Assembly: GCA_045530865.1 (NCBI GenBank)
Contig: JAZSCX010000054.1
Coordinates: forward strand, 1-29,869
DNA: 29,869 nt
Direction: 5' to 3'
Origin: Avoscillospira sp045530865
GTDB taxonomy: Bacteria > Bacillota > Clostridia > Oscillospirales > Oscillospiraceae
Part shown: positions 7,614 through 15,340 of the stretch, one piece after another
Numbering within the stretch: position 1 is the stretch's first letter
Layout: the number at the start of each line of letters is the position of its first letter
Notes under the pieces: model-generated
What the model saw: the letters and a program-made list of their open reading frames with translations, nothing else
What the model was told of the DNA's origin: nothing
Database searches by the model: none
Program-made: the position numbers and the translations under genes

Positions 7614-8741
7614 ATGAACGAACGAGAAATTTCCGAAATTCGCCGGCGGTTCAAGCCGGATAAAAGCAATATCAGTCAGGTGCGCGGATGTTATGTAAAT
7701 GATAAGGGTGAGATTCTCACCCAGTTTACCCAGTCTGTCAACCTGATGCTGGAGGATGAAAAGGAGAAAGTACTGGCAGTGCTGAAAAAGTCCCTGTCCG
7801 GCACCCTCGGCAAAAACCTGACCGACATCTCCTTCCCCACCAAACAGGTCATGGAGGGCACAGAGCACAAGCTGCTCATGGCCCTCAGAACCAATCTGCA
7901 GGATGACGAAGCCGCGGAGCAGTTTTTTGAAACGGTCACCAAGACCGTCTCCATGGAGACCAATTATCTGATTCTGCTGGCCTCCGACGCCTACGATGTG
8001 CCCTACAAGGGCAAGGACGGCAGCGACTTTGCCGATGGCTCCGATCAGGTGTTCCGCTATATTCTCTGCAGCATCTGCCCGGTGAAGCTGAGCAAATCTG
8101 CCCTCAGCTTCCATTCGCAGGATCAGGCCTTCCACAACAGTAAGACCGACTGGATCGTGGGTGCGCCGGAGCTGGGCTTCCTGTTCCCCGCCTTTGATGG
8201 CCGCAGCACCAACCTCTACGGCGCCCTGGCCTACTCCCGCAACACCGCCGACAACCATGAAGCCTTTGTGGAGGCAATCTTCGGCACCCAGGCACCTATG
8301 GCAGCCGCCCACCAGCAGGAGTGCTTCCAGTCCATGCTGGGAGATGCACTGGAGGAGGACTGCAGCATGGAGGTCGTGCAGTCTGTTCACGCGCAGATCA
8401 GCGAAATGATCCAGATTCACAAGGAAAGCAAGGAAAAAGAACCGCTGCTGATCTCCAAGCCGGAGATGGCGCATGTGCTGAAAACCTGCGGTGTGCAGGA
8501 GGAACGGATCAAAGCCTTCAACGAGGGATTTGACGACGCCTTTGGCGACCATGCCGACGTCAGTCCCCGCAATCTGGTCAATCCGAAGCAGTTTCACGTG
8601 GTCACGCCGGATGTGAAAATTCAGGTGGCCCCCGACAAGCGGGATCTCATTGAGACCCGGGTGCTGGGCGGCGTCAAGTACATTCTGATCCGCGCTGAAG
8701 AAGGTGTGGAAGTCAACGGCGTGAATATCAATATTACATGA
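7614..8741 (+). CDS. DUF4317 family protein, function unknown
   Basis: A 375-residue soluble protein whose start (MNEREISEIRRRFKPDKSNI, then RGCYVNDKGEI) matches the DUF4317 family as I recall it from Clostridia. No signal peptide or membrane segment is seen. The middle (about 120-215) holds SMETNYLILLASDAYDVPYK and a run of aromatic/Gly segments ending GAPELGFLFPAFDGR. The C-terminus repeats short Val-rich strands. No catalytic motif is recognised. GGAGGT five bases before ATG 7614 fixes the start. Its promoter is interlocked with the divergent reductase and has a palindrome at the start site, so the two may be co-regulated. Confidence 0.8.
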   Translation: MNEREISEIRRRFKPDKSNISQVRGCYVNDKGEILTQFTQSVNLMLEDEKEKVLAVLKKSLSGTLGKNLTDISFPTKQVMEGTEHKLLMALRTNLQDDEAAEQFFETVTKTVSMETNYLILLASDAYDVPYKGKDGSDFADGSDQVFRYILCSICPVKLSKSALSFHSQDQAFHNSKTDWIVGAPELGFLFPAFDGRSTNLYGALAYSRNTADNHEAFVEAIFGTQAPMAAAHQQECFQSMLGDALEEDCSMEVVQSVHAQISEMIQIHKESKEKEPLLISKPEMAHVLKTCGVQEERIKAFNEGFDDAFGDHADVSPRNLVNPKQFHVVTPDVKIQVAPDKRDLIETRVLGGVKYILIRAEEGVEVNGVNINIT

Positions 8742-8755
8742 AATGCGGTGCACCA

Positions 8756-8806
8756 AAGCCTTCCCCTTGAGGGGAAGGTGGCCGAGCGCAGCGAGGTCGG
8801 ATGAGG
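8756..8806 (-). repeat. Double-hairpin intergenic repeat (type B, inverted)
   Basis: Read on the minus strand: CCTCATCC, a G/C hairpin (CCGA ... TCGG), then CCTTCCCC / GGGGAAGG (8759-8766 / 8771-8778). It is the same layout as the copies at 6309 and 12118, in opposite orientation. Confidence 0.65.
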
Positions 8807-8860
8807 TGTAAATGTTTCTATTATTATGAAAAATCTCAAATCACTGATGTTTTTCAGTAC

Positions 8861-8961
8861 ACCTCATCAGTCAGCCTTGAGGCTGACAGCCGCTGAACAA
8901 TAGAAAATACAGCGGCAGACCCCACCTGAAGATGTGGGGCCAGCTTCTCCACAAGGAGAAT
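8861..8961 (+). repeat. Composite hairpin repeat (type B-like)
   Basis: CCTCATCA leads into GTCAGCC / GGCTGAC (8870-8876 / 8881-8887). Then follow CCCCAC / GTGGGG (8920-8925 / 8934-8939) and TTCTCC / GGAGAA (8945-8950 / 8955-8960). It looks like two partial units fused. The 8742-8994 spacer otherwise holds A/T-rich sequence and no gene. Confidence 0.5.
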
Positions 8962-8994
8962 CCTTCGTTCCTGATTTATGAAAGAGGTGGTCGT

Positions 8995-10023
8995 TTGAAA
9001 CGTCTGTTCGCAATTATTCTGCTGTTCGTCCTTCTGTTCACCGGCTGTGAGCTTGGAGTTCCCGCTACCCCCGCGCCGGTTCCGGAAGATTCCGATGGGC
9101 TGACCGTCCACTTTATCGATGTGGGGCAGGCCGACTGCACCCTGCTGCTGTGTGATGGGCAGTCCATGCTGATCGACGGCGGCAATGCGGAGGATTCCGA
9201 TCTGGTGGTAGCCTATCTGCAGGATCTGGGGCTGACAAAGCTGGGTTATGTGGTCAACACCCACGCCCACGAGGATCATGTGGGCGGTCTGCCTGCAGTA
9301 CTGGCAGTGTATGAAACGGAGAACCTCTGGTGCCCCGTGGAGGAATATGACAGCAAATGCTTTGAGGATTTCCTCTATTACGCCGATCAGCAGGAGCTGA
9401 AGCCGGTCTGTCCCGACCCCGGCGATGTGTTTATGCTGGGCAGTACCCAGATCACCGTGCTGGGACCCATGGAGGACGATTACGATACCAACAATTCCTC
9501 CATTATTCTGCGGGCCGATTACGGTCAGACCTCCTTTCTGTTTTCCGGTGACGCGGAGCTGGAGGCGGAGACCGATGTGCTGGACGCGGGCTTTGATATC
9601 TCCTGCACCGTGATGAAGGCCGGTCATCACGGCAGCGATACCTCCAACAGCTACCGCTGGCTGCGGGAGGCCAATCCGGCCTATGTGGTCATTCCGGTGG
9701 GCACCGACAATTCCTACGGGCATCCCCATGAAGAAGTCCTGTCCCGGTTCCGCGATGCCGATATCATCGTCTACCGCACGGATCTACAGGGACACATCGT
9801 CTGTACGTCCGACGGCACCGATGTGACCTTTGAAACAGGACGCCATGTAGCGGTCACCAATCCCACAGAAGAGACAGAACTGTTCATCGGCAACAAGAAC
9901 TCCAAAAAGTTCCATCTGCCCACCTGCGGCGGACTGCCCAGCGAGAAAAACCGTGTGGAGTTTTCTTCCTATGTAGAAGCCGAACAGGCAGGCTATACCC
10001 CCTGCGGGAACTGTATCGGGTAA
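8995..10023 (+). CDS. ComEC-like metallo-beta-lactamase-fold lipoprotein
   Basis: A 342-residue predicted lipoprotein. The signal peptide is followed by FTGC with lipidated Cys18. The core is a metallo-beta-lactamase domain of the ComEC/Rec2 hydrolase type: HFIDVGQADCTLL (39-51), metal-binding HAHEDH (90-95), LFSGDAE and KAGHHGS. Unlike ComEC it has no membrane channel, so it is probably a free extracytoplasmic hydrolase, perhaps a nuclease. The C-terminus has a Cys/His motif (His307-x3-Cys311 and PC-x2-C at 337/340) resembling Ada-type zinc sites. The start is TTG 8995, six bases after AGAGGTGG; the upstream ATG at 8932 would spoil the signal peptide. The coiled-coil protein at 24592 ends in the same motif. 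Confidence 0.85.
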   Translation: MKRLFAIILLFVLLFTGCELGVPATPAPVPEDSDGLTVHFIDVGQADCTLLLCDGQSMLIDGGNAEDSDLVVAYLQDLGLTKLGYVVNTHAHEDHVGGLPAVLAVYETENLWCPVEEYDSKCFEDFLYYADQQELKPVCPDPGDVFMLGSTQITVLGPMEDDYDTNNSSIILRADYGQTSFLFSGDAELEAETDVLDAGFDISCTVMKAGHHGSDTSNSYRWLREANPAYVVIPVGTDNSYGHPHEEVLSRFRDADIIVYRTDLQGHIVCTSDGTDVTFETGRHVAVTNPTEETELFIGNKNSKKFHLPTCGGLPSEKNRVEFSSYVEAEQAGYTPCGNCIG

Positions 10024-10041
10024 TTATATTTCAATTTCCTG

Positions 10042-10070
10042 TTGAGTTGCCCGCGAAAATATAGTAAAAT
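10042..10070 (+). promoter_or_regulatory. Promoter of the C_GCAxxG_C_C-gpmI operon
   Basis: TTGAGT (10042-10047), a 17-base spacer and TAAAAT (10065-10070), 33 bases before the first gene. Confidence 0.75.
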
Positions 10071-10102
10071 AAATCGGATCATGAATAGAAAGGGACGATT
10101 TT

Positions 10103-10471
10103 ATGTCTTATCAGGAAAAAGCCGACCGGCTCCATGTCGAAGGCTGCAACTGCTGTCAGGCCGTTGTCATGTGCTGTGCGGAACGGTTCGGTCTCACGGA
10201 AGAACAGGCATACCGTCTGGGCGCCTTTTTCGGCGCAGGCTTCCGCAGCGGTGAGGTCTGCGGCGCTGTGTCCGGTGCGCTGATGGGTCTAGGCCTCCAA
10301 TACGGCGACGAAAACAACCGCCAGTGCAACAAATCCAAGGAGTTCCTGAAGGCCTTTCAGGAGGCCCATGGCTCCATTCTCTGCCGCGAGCTTCTGGAAA
10401 AGAATCAGAAAAAAATGTGCCCCGCATTTATTAAATTTGCAGCAAATTATCTGGAGGAAGAACTCAAATGA
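10103..10471 (+). CDS. C_GCAxxG_C_C family redox-type protein
   Basis: A 122-residue, Cys-rich cytoplasmic protein. It has EGCNCCQAV (Cys15, Cys17, Cys18), MCCAERFG (Cys24, Cys25), the core EVCGAVSGALMGLG with Cys53, and two late cysteines (in NRQCNKS and LCREL). This is the pattern of the C_GCAxxG_C_C family, thought to be redox active or metal binding and common in strict anaerobes; its biochemical role is not settled. The ribosome site AAAGGGA is seven to eight bases from ATG. Its TGA overlaps the ATG of gpmI (ATGA), so the two are translationally coupled. Confidence 0.82.
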   Translation: MSYQEKADRLHVEGCNCCQAVVMCCAERFGLTEEQAYRLGAFFGAGFRSGEVCGAVSGALMGLGLQYGDENNRQCNKSKEFLKAFQEAHGSILCRELLEKNQKKMCPAFIKFAANYLEEELK

Positions 10472-12033
10472 AGAAACCCATCGTTCTGGTCATTATGGAC
10501 GGCGTCGGTAAAGGCGACGGCGGCTCCGGCGACGCCGTAAAGGTCGCCAACACCCCCAATCTGGACAAGCTCTTCGCAAATTGCCCCTACACCTGGCTGA
10601 AGGCCCACGGCACCGCCGTCGGCCTGCCCAGCAATGAGGACATGGGCAACTCCGAAGTAGGCCACAACGCCCTCGGCTGCGGTCAGGTCTATTCTCAGGG
10701 CGCCAAGCTGGTGGGCGAGAGCATCGAAAACGGCTCTCTGTTTGCCTCCCCCACCTGGGTCAATCTGAGCAAAAACTGCGCCGAAAACGGCAAGGCCATG
10801 CACTTCATCGGCCTGCTGTCCGACGGCAACGTCCATTCCAACATTTCCCACCTGCTGGCTCTGCTGCGCCATGCCAAGGCTGACGGCGTGAAGAAGGCCT
10901 ACTGCCACATCCTGTTGGACGGCCGTGATGTGCCCGCCACCTCCGCTCTGGAATATGTGGAGCAGCTGGAAACCGTACTGGCAGAGCTGTCCGACGCCGA
11001 ACATGAATACAAGATCGCTTCCGGCGGCGGCCGTATGCAGGTCACCATGGACCGCTACGAGGCCAACTGGAAGATGGTCGAAACCGGCTGGCGCACCCAT
11101 GTGCAGGCCATCGGCCGTCAGTTCGCATCCGCTGCCGAGGCCATTGAGACCTACCGCGCCGAGTTGGGCTGCATCGATCAGGATCTGCCCGCATTCGTGG
11201 TAGCAAAGGACGGTCAGCCCGTGGCAAAGATCGAAAACGGCGACAGCGTGGTGCTGTTCAACTTCCGCGGCGACCGGGCACAGGAGATCTCTCTGGCCTT
11301 CGACCGCAAGGACTTCGATAAGTTTGACCGCGGCGACTACACCGGCGTCCACTTTGCCGGTATGCTGCAGTATGACGGCGACCTGAACATTCCCGAGCAC
11401 TATCTGGTGCAGCCTCCCGTCATCACCAACACCCTGACTGAGGTGCTGTGCGCCCAGGGCATCAAGGAGTACGCCCTGCCCGAGACCCAGAAGTACGGCC
11501 ATGTGACCTATTTCTGGAACGGCAACCGCTCCGGCAAGGTGGACGAAAGTCTGGAAGTCTACGAGGAGATCCCCTCCGATGTGATCCCCTTCGATCAGGC
11601 GCCTGCCATGAAGGCCGTGGAGATCACGGAAAAGATGGTGGAAAACATGGCCTCCAGGCAGTTCGACTTCCTGCGCTGCAACTTCCCCAACGGCGATATG
11701 GTCGGTCACACCGGTTCCATGGAAGCCGTTGTCACCGCCATGGAATATGTGGACGCCGGTCTGGGCAGGATTCTGGAAGCCGCTGAAAAGTACGGCTACA
11801 CCGTCTGCATCACTGCCGACCACGGCAATGCCGATCAGATGACCGAGACCAAGAAGGGCAAGACCTCCGTCCGCACCGCCCACTCCCTGAACCCCGTTCC
11901 CTTCATCATCTGGGATCCCGATACCAAGTACGAGATCAAAGATGGGGAATACGGTCTGGCCAACGTGGCTCCCACCATTGTGAAGATGATGGGCTTCGAA
12001 GCCCCCGCATGCTGGGAAGCAAGCATGATTTAA
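10468..12033 (+). CDS. gpmI: 2,3-bisphosphoglycerate-independent phosphoglycerate mutase
   Basis: Cofactor-independent phosphoglycerate mutase (3-phosphoglycerate to 2-phosphoglycerate), 521 residues, full length. It is a manganese enzyme of the alkaline phosphatase superfamily. Motifs: IMDGVGKGDGGSGDAV with metal-binding Asp11; the catalytic serine Ser62 in DMGNSEVGHNALG; HILLDGRDVPATSA; FRGDRAQEI; MVGHTGS; and TADHGNADQM. The start overlaps the preceding stop by four bases. Codon bias is strong, as in the CODH genes, suggesting high expression. A terminator follows, so this is a two-gene operon. Confidence 0.97.
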   Translation: MKKPIVLVIMDGVGKGDGGSGDAVKVANTPNLDKLFANCPYTWLKAHGTAVGLPSNEDMGNSEVGHNALGCGQVYSQGAKLVGESIENGSLFASPTWVNLSKNCAENGKAMHFIGLLSDGNVHSNISHLLALLRHAKADGVKKAYCHILLDGRDVPATSALEYVEQLETVLAELSDAEHEYKIASGGGRMQVTMDRYEANWKMVETGWRTHVQAIGRQFASAAEAIETYRAELGCIDQDLPAFVVAKDGQPVAKIENGDSVVLFNFRGDRAQEISLAFDRKDFDKFDRGDYTGVHFAGMLQYDGDLNIPEHYLVQPPVITNTLTEVLCAQGIKEYALPETQKYGHVTYFWNGNRSGKVDESLEVYEEIPSDVIPFDQAPAMKAVEITEKMVENMASRQFDFLRCNFPNGDMVGHTGSMEAVVTAMEYVDAGLGRILEAAEKYGYTVCITADHGNADQMTETKKGKTSVRTAHSLNPVPFIIWDPDTKYEIKDGEYGLANVAPTIVKMMGFEAPACWEASMI

Positions 12034-12050
12034 GTTTACATAACAAAATC

Positions 12051-12081
12051 AACCTCCAACGGACTGTTGGGGGTTGTTTTT
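12051..12081 (+). terminator. Terminator of gpmI
   Basis: AACCTCCAAC / GTTGGGGGTT (10 bp with one T-G pair, GGACT loop), then G and five T. Confidence 0.85.
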
Positions 12082-12117
12082 GTTTGTGATTGACCACAAA
12101 ACCGGAGATGTCTGCAC

Positions 12118-12200
12118 ACTCCTCATCCGTCATGCTTCGCATGACACCTTCTCCTCAAGGAGAAGGCTTGGCGGCGGGCAGGGGTCTGCCCGCCCTATGG
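12118..12200 (+). repeat. Type B double hairpin fused to a type A hairpin
   Basis: CCTCATCC, GTCATGC / GCATGAC (12129-12135 / 12139-12145), CCTTCTCC / GGAGAAGG (12147-12154 / 12159-12166). Directly after comes a type A unit GGCGGGCAG / CTGCCCGCC (12173-12181 / 12186-12194) followed by CTA. Both families thus sit side by side. Confidence 0.7.
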
Positions 12201-12208
12201 AACACAAC

Positions 12209-12236
12209 AGCCCCGTCAACGTCCGTTGACGGGGCT
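12209..12236. terminator. Hairpin terminator of the aminotransferase gene
   Basis: AGCCCCGTCAA / TTGACGGGGCT stem (12209-12219 / 12226-12236) lies ten bases beyond the minus-strand stop codon. The U tract on the minus strand is poor; on the plus strand five T follow shortly. Confidence 0.65.
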
Positions 12237-12246
12237 ATAAAACTTT

Positions 12247-13524
12247 TTATGCCAGCTTCTGCTCCAGAGCAGCCAGCTTCAGGCAGGTGCAGAACACATC
12301 CATGGCAGCTTCCAGCTCCGCCACAGGGGGCAGACTGGGGGCGATGCGGATGTTGCTGTCCTGCGGATCCTTGCCGTAGGGGAAGGTGGCGCCGGCGCCA
12401 GTCATGACCACACCGGCCTCCTTGCACAGGGCAAGGGTGCGCTTTGCCAGACCGGGGGCGGTGTTGACGGAGACGAAGTAGCCGCCCTTGGGCTTCTGCC
12501 AGGAGGCGATACCCAGAGGCTCGATCTCCTGCTCCAGCCATTTCAGCACGCACAGGAACTTGGGCCGCAGAATCTCGGCATGGCGCTGCATGAGAGCCAA
12601 AGTGTTTTCCTTGTTCTTCAGATACTTCACATGACGCAGGGCGTTGACCTTGTCATAAGAAATGGTCTGGATAGTCAGGAGCTTTTCCATATACTTCTGG
12701 TTGTCCACGGAGGCAGCCATGACGGACACGCCTGCACCGGGCAGGGTGATCTTGGAGGTGGAGGCATACTCAAAGACCATATCGGGGTTGCCGGCTTCGC
12801 GGCACAGGGTCAGGATATCGTCAAAGGGTACGAACTCGCTGTCAAACTCATGGATGCAGTAGGCGTTGTCCCACATAACGGTGAAGTCCGGGGCAGCGGG
12901 CTTCAGACCGGCGATGCGGCGGACGGTCTCATCGGAGTAGATGATGCCATCGGGGTTGGAGTACTTGGGCACGCACCACATACCCTTGACAGCGGGATCC
13001 TTCACCAGCTCCTCCACCAGATCCATATCAGGGCCGGTGGGGGTCATGGGGATGATGATCATTTCCGCGCCGAAGGACTCGGTGATCTTGAAATGGCGGT
13101 CATAGCCGGGGCTGGGGCACAGGAACTTGACGACCTCTTCCTTGCACCAGGGGCGCTCGGAGTGGAGCAGGCCGTGGGTATAGGCCTTGGAGATAGTATC
13201 ATACATCAAAGTCAGGCTGGCATTGCCGCCGATAAAGCATTCCTCGGGCTTGCAGCCAAGAATTTCGGCAAACAGACGCTTGGCAGCGTCAATGCCGGTC
13301 AATTCGCCGTAATTTCGGACATCCAGGCCATCCACAATGCAATCCTCCGGTGTCTGCAGAACAGTCAGAATATCGCTGACCAGATCCAGCTGTTCCTTGC
13401 CGGGCTTGCCACGGGCCATATTGAGCTTCAGTGCTTTTGCCTTCAGGTCCTCAAAATGTGCTTTGACCTGTGCGTATTCCGCCCGCAGAGCCTCGACGGA
13501 GCAGTTTGCATAAGCAGTTTTCAT
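12247..13524 (-). CDS. Aspartate aminotransferase-like enzyme (subgroup Ic)
   Basis: A 425-residue PLP-dependent class I/II aminotransferase. The sequence (NMARGKPGKEQLDL near the N-terminus, RNYGELTGID, GGNASLTLMYD, PGYDRHFKI, PMTPTGPDMD) fits the subgroup Ic aspartate aminotransferases known from Corynebacterium. PLP contacts are visible: Asn190 in KYSNPDG, Asp219 and Tyr222 in WDNAYC, and the Schiff-base Lys258 in STSKITLPGAG. It likely interconverts aspartate + 2-oxoglutarate and oxaloacetate + glutamate, though it was long annotated only as MocR-like. AAAGGA precedes ATG 13524 by about ten bases. It is monocistronic with its own promoter and terminator. Confidence 0.88.
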   Translation of the reverse strand: MKTAYANCSVEALRAEYAQVKAHFEDLKAKALKLNMARGKPGKEQLDLVSDILTVLQTPEDCIVDGLDVRNYGELTGIDAAKRLFAEILGCKPEECFIGGNASLTLMYDTISKAYTHGLLHSERPWCKEEVVKFLCPSPGYDRHFKITESFGAEMIIIPMTPTGPDMDLVEELVKDPAVKGMWCVPKYSNPDGIIYSDETVRRIAGLKPAAPDFTVMWDNAYCIHEFDSEFVPFDDILTLCREAGNPDMVFEYASTSKITLPGAGVSVMAASVDNQKYMEKLLTIQTISYDKVNALRHVKYLKNKENTLALMQRHAEILRPKFLCVLKWLEQEIEPLGIASWQKPKGGYFVSVNTAPGLAKRTLALCKEAGVVMTGAGATFPYGKDPQDSNIRIAPSLPPVAELEAAMDVFCTCLKLAALEQKLA

Positions 13525-13556
13525 AGGAATTCATTCCTTTCATTTGGGTTATCATG

Positions 13557-13585
13557 ATTATACGCAGAAATTGTCCGTCTGTCCA
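13557..13585 (-). promoter_or_regulatory. Promoter of the aminotransferase gene
   Basis: Minus strand: TGGACA (13580-13585), a 17-base spacer, perfect TATAAT (13557-13562), 32 bases before the start codon. Confidence 0.8.
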
Positions 13586-13640
13586 CTGTCTTTTTTGCTT
13601 CATTTCGTAAAAGTTTTTTATCATTCCCATGATTTTATTG

Positions 13641-13669
13641 TTGATTTCTGTCAAAGGAGCGGGTATAAT
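13641..13669 (+). promoter_or_regulatory. Promoter of uraA
   Basis: TTGATT (13641-13646), a 17-base spacer and perfect TATAAT (13664-13669). Transcription would start near 13676, giving a leader of about 170 bases. Confidence 0.8.
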
Positions 13670-13701
13670 ATCCGGGAGAGAAACAGAAAGGGGAATGCAA
13701 A

Positions 13702-13779
13702 ATGACCGCTTGCTTCTGCAACCGATATTTTTTTGTGTGCCCCGCCATTTGCTGCGTGGGAGATTCTCCCGTTCTTTGA
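13702..13779 (+). CDS. Candidate 25-codon leader peptide of uraA
   Basis: A small ORF between the uraA promoter and the attenuator. It begins MTACFCNRYFFVCPAICC and is Cys-rich (five cysteines). A purine-rich AAAGGGG lies seven bases upstream of its ATG. The ORF contains a run of seven T (13728-13734), preceded by a mini-hairpin TTGC/GCAA. Its TGA (13777-13779) overlaps the left arm of the terminator that follows. The position, the T run and the stop codon placement suggest a role in attenuation rather than as a protein. It could be chance; conservation of the frame would decide. Confidence 0.5.
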   Translation: MTACFCNRYFFVCPAICCVGDSPVL

Positions 13780-13807
13780 ACCAAACTTTTGTTTTGGTTC
13801 TTTTTTT
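13778..13807 (+). terminator. Attenuator terminator upstream of uraA
   Basis: GAACCAAA / TTTGGTTC (13778-13785 / 13793-13800), a seven-base loop, then seven T (13801-13807). It lies inside the transcribed leader, 38 bases before the uraA start, so it must be bypassed for expression. Confidence 0.82.
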
Positions 13808-13845
13808 CTGCCCGCAGCACCGAATTGAGAAAGGAGTTTTCGTCC

Positions 13846-15207
13846 ATGTCCCTGAAAAACATCCCCGAAAGCGGCATCTACGATGCCAGAGAACTGGGCG
13901 CACCCAGAATGCTGGTTCTGGGCCTGCAGCACATGTTCGCCATGTTCGGCGCCACCGTTCTGGTTCCCGTCCTGACCGGTCTGAGCGTCTCCGCCACCCT
14001 GTTGTTTGCCGGTCTGGGCACCCTGCTGTTCCACCTGCTGGCTAAGGGTAAGGTCCCCGCATTCCTCGGTTCTTCCTTCGCCTTCATCGGCGGCTACCAG
14101 GCCATCGCCGGTATCCCCGGCGTCAGCCTTGACACCTCCATGCTGCCCTATGCCTGCTTCGGCGTGGCCTGCGCCGGCCTGCTGTATGTGGTTCTGGCCG
14201 CCCTGTTCAAGGCTTTCGGCACCAAGAAGGTCATGAAGTTCTTCCCCCCCATCGTTACCGGCCCCATCATCATCTGCATCGGCCTGATCCTCTCCTCCTC
14301 TGCCATTGACAACTGCCGCACCAACTGGTGGATCGCTCTGGTGGCCATTGCCGTGGTCATCGTTGCCAACATCTTCGGCAAGGGCATGATCAAGATCGTT
14401 CCCATCCTGCTGGGCGTTGTGGCTTCCTATGTGGTCGCTGCCATTGCCGGTGCAGTGGAGTTCACTGCCGTGGGGGGTGCCGCATGGATCGGCCTGCCCT
14501 TCCAGATGAAGAACACGGTGTTCGGCCTGTTTGGCAATCCCGATCTGGATCCCTCCATGCTGATCACTGCCGCCGTCACCATTATGCCTCTGGCCATCGC
14601 CACCATGGTGGAGCACATCGGCGATATGTGCGCCATCTCCTCCACCTGCGAGAAGAACTATCTGGAAGAGCCCGGCTTCCACCGTACTCTGCTGGGCGAC
14701 GGTCTGGCAACCGCTCTGGCCTCCCTGTTCGGCGCTCCCGCCAACACCACCTACGGCGAAAACACCGGCGTTCTGGCTCTGAGCAAGGTCTATGACCCCC
14801 GCGTTGTCCGCATCGCTGCCTACTTCGCCATCGTGTTCTCCTTCTGCCCCAAGTTCGCCGCTCTGATCTCCGCCATGCCCGCTGCCACCATCGGCGGCAT
14901 CTCCATGATCCTCTACGGCATGATCTCCGCTGTCGGTGTCCGCAACGTGGTCGAGAATAAGGTCGACTTCACCAACACCCGCAACGTCATCATCGCCGCT
15001 GTCATCATGGTTCTGGCCATCGGTATCAACTACTCCGGCGCCGTGTCCTTCACCATCGGCTCCGTCACCATCAGCCTGTCCGGTCTGGCTGTGGCTGCCA
15101 TCGTGGGTATCGTGCTGAACGCCATCCTGCCCGGTAAGGACTACGAGTTCGGTGCTGACGCACAGGGCGACACCGCTGTCAACTTCCACGTCGGCGGCGA
15201 GAAGTAA
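13846..15207 (+). CDS. uraA: Uracil permease (NCS2 / nucleobase-cation symporter family)
   Basis: A 453-residue integral membrane protein with about 14 membrane segments, importing uracil by proton symport in characterised homologues. Diagnostic segments are LGLQHMFAMFGATVLVP at the N-terminus, AFLGSSFAFIGGYQAI, MVEHIGDMCAIS with the substrate-binding Glu, and NTTYGENTGVLALSKVYD, the NCS2 signature typical of UraA rather than of the xanthine/urate carriers. ATG 13846 has AAAGGAG nine bases upstream; the in-frame start at 13789 lies within the attenuator and is rejected. No pyr genes are next to it. Regulation is probably by attenuation in the leader. Confidence 0.9.
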   Translation: MSLKNIPESGIYDARELGAPRMLVLGLQHMFAMFGATVLVPVLTGLSVSATLLFAGLGTLLFHLLAKGKVPAFLGSSFAFIGGYQAIAGIPGVSLDTSMLPYACFGVACAGLLYVVLAALFKAFGTKKVMKFFPPIVTGPIIICIGLILSSSAIDNCRTNWWIALVAIAVVIVANIFGKGMIKIVPILLGVVASYVVAAIAGAVEFTAVGGAAWIGLPFQMKNTVFGLFGNPDLDPSMLITAAVTIMPLAIATMVEHIGDMCAISSTCEKNYLEEPGFHRTLLGDGLATALASLFGAPANTTYGENTGVLALSKVYDPRVVRIAAYFAIVFSFCPKFAALISAMPAATIGGISMILYGMISAVGVRNVVENKVDFTNTRNVIIAAVIMVLAIGINYSGAVSFTIGSVTISLSGLAVAAIVGIVLNAILPGKDYEFGADAQGDTAVNFHVGGEK

Positions 15208-15220
15208 TCTCCCAAATCGC

Positions 15221-15254
15221 AAAAAGGAGTGCTGCACCGCAGCAGTCCTTTTTT
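15221..15254 (+). terminator. Terminator of uraA
   Basis: GGAGTGCTGC / GCAGCAGTCC (one mismatch) flanked by five A and six T. Confidence 0.82.
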
Positions 15255-15291
15255 ATGCTCCCCTTGGTGACGTTTGTCTGCCGTTCTTTTC

Positions 15292-15320
15292 TGGACAAGC
15301 TTCTCAGAACGGGGTACAAT
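15292..15320 (+). promoter_or_regulatory. Promoter of the NuoE-like gene
   Basis: TGGACA (15292-15297), a 17-base spacer, TACAAT (15315-15320), 20 bases before the start codon. Confidence 0.75.
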
Positions 15321-15340
15321 ATAGAAAAGGAGTGAAACGC

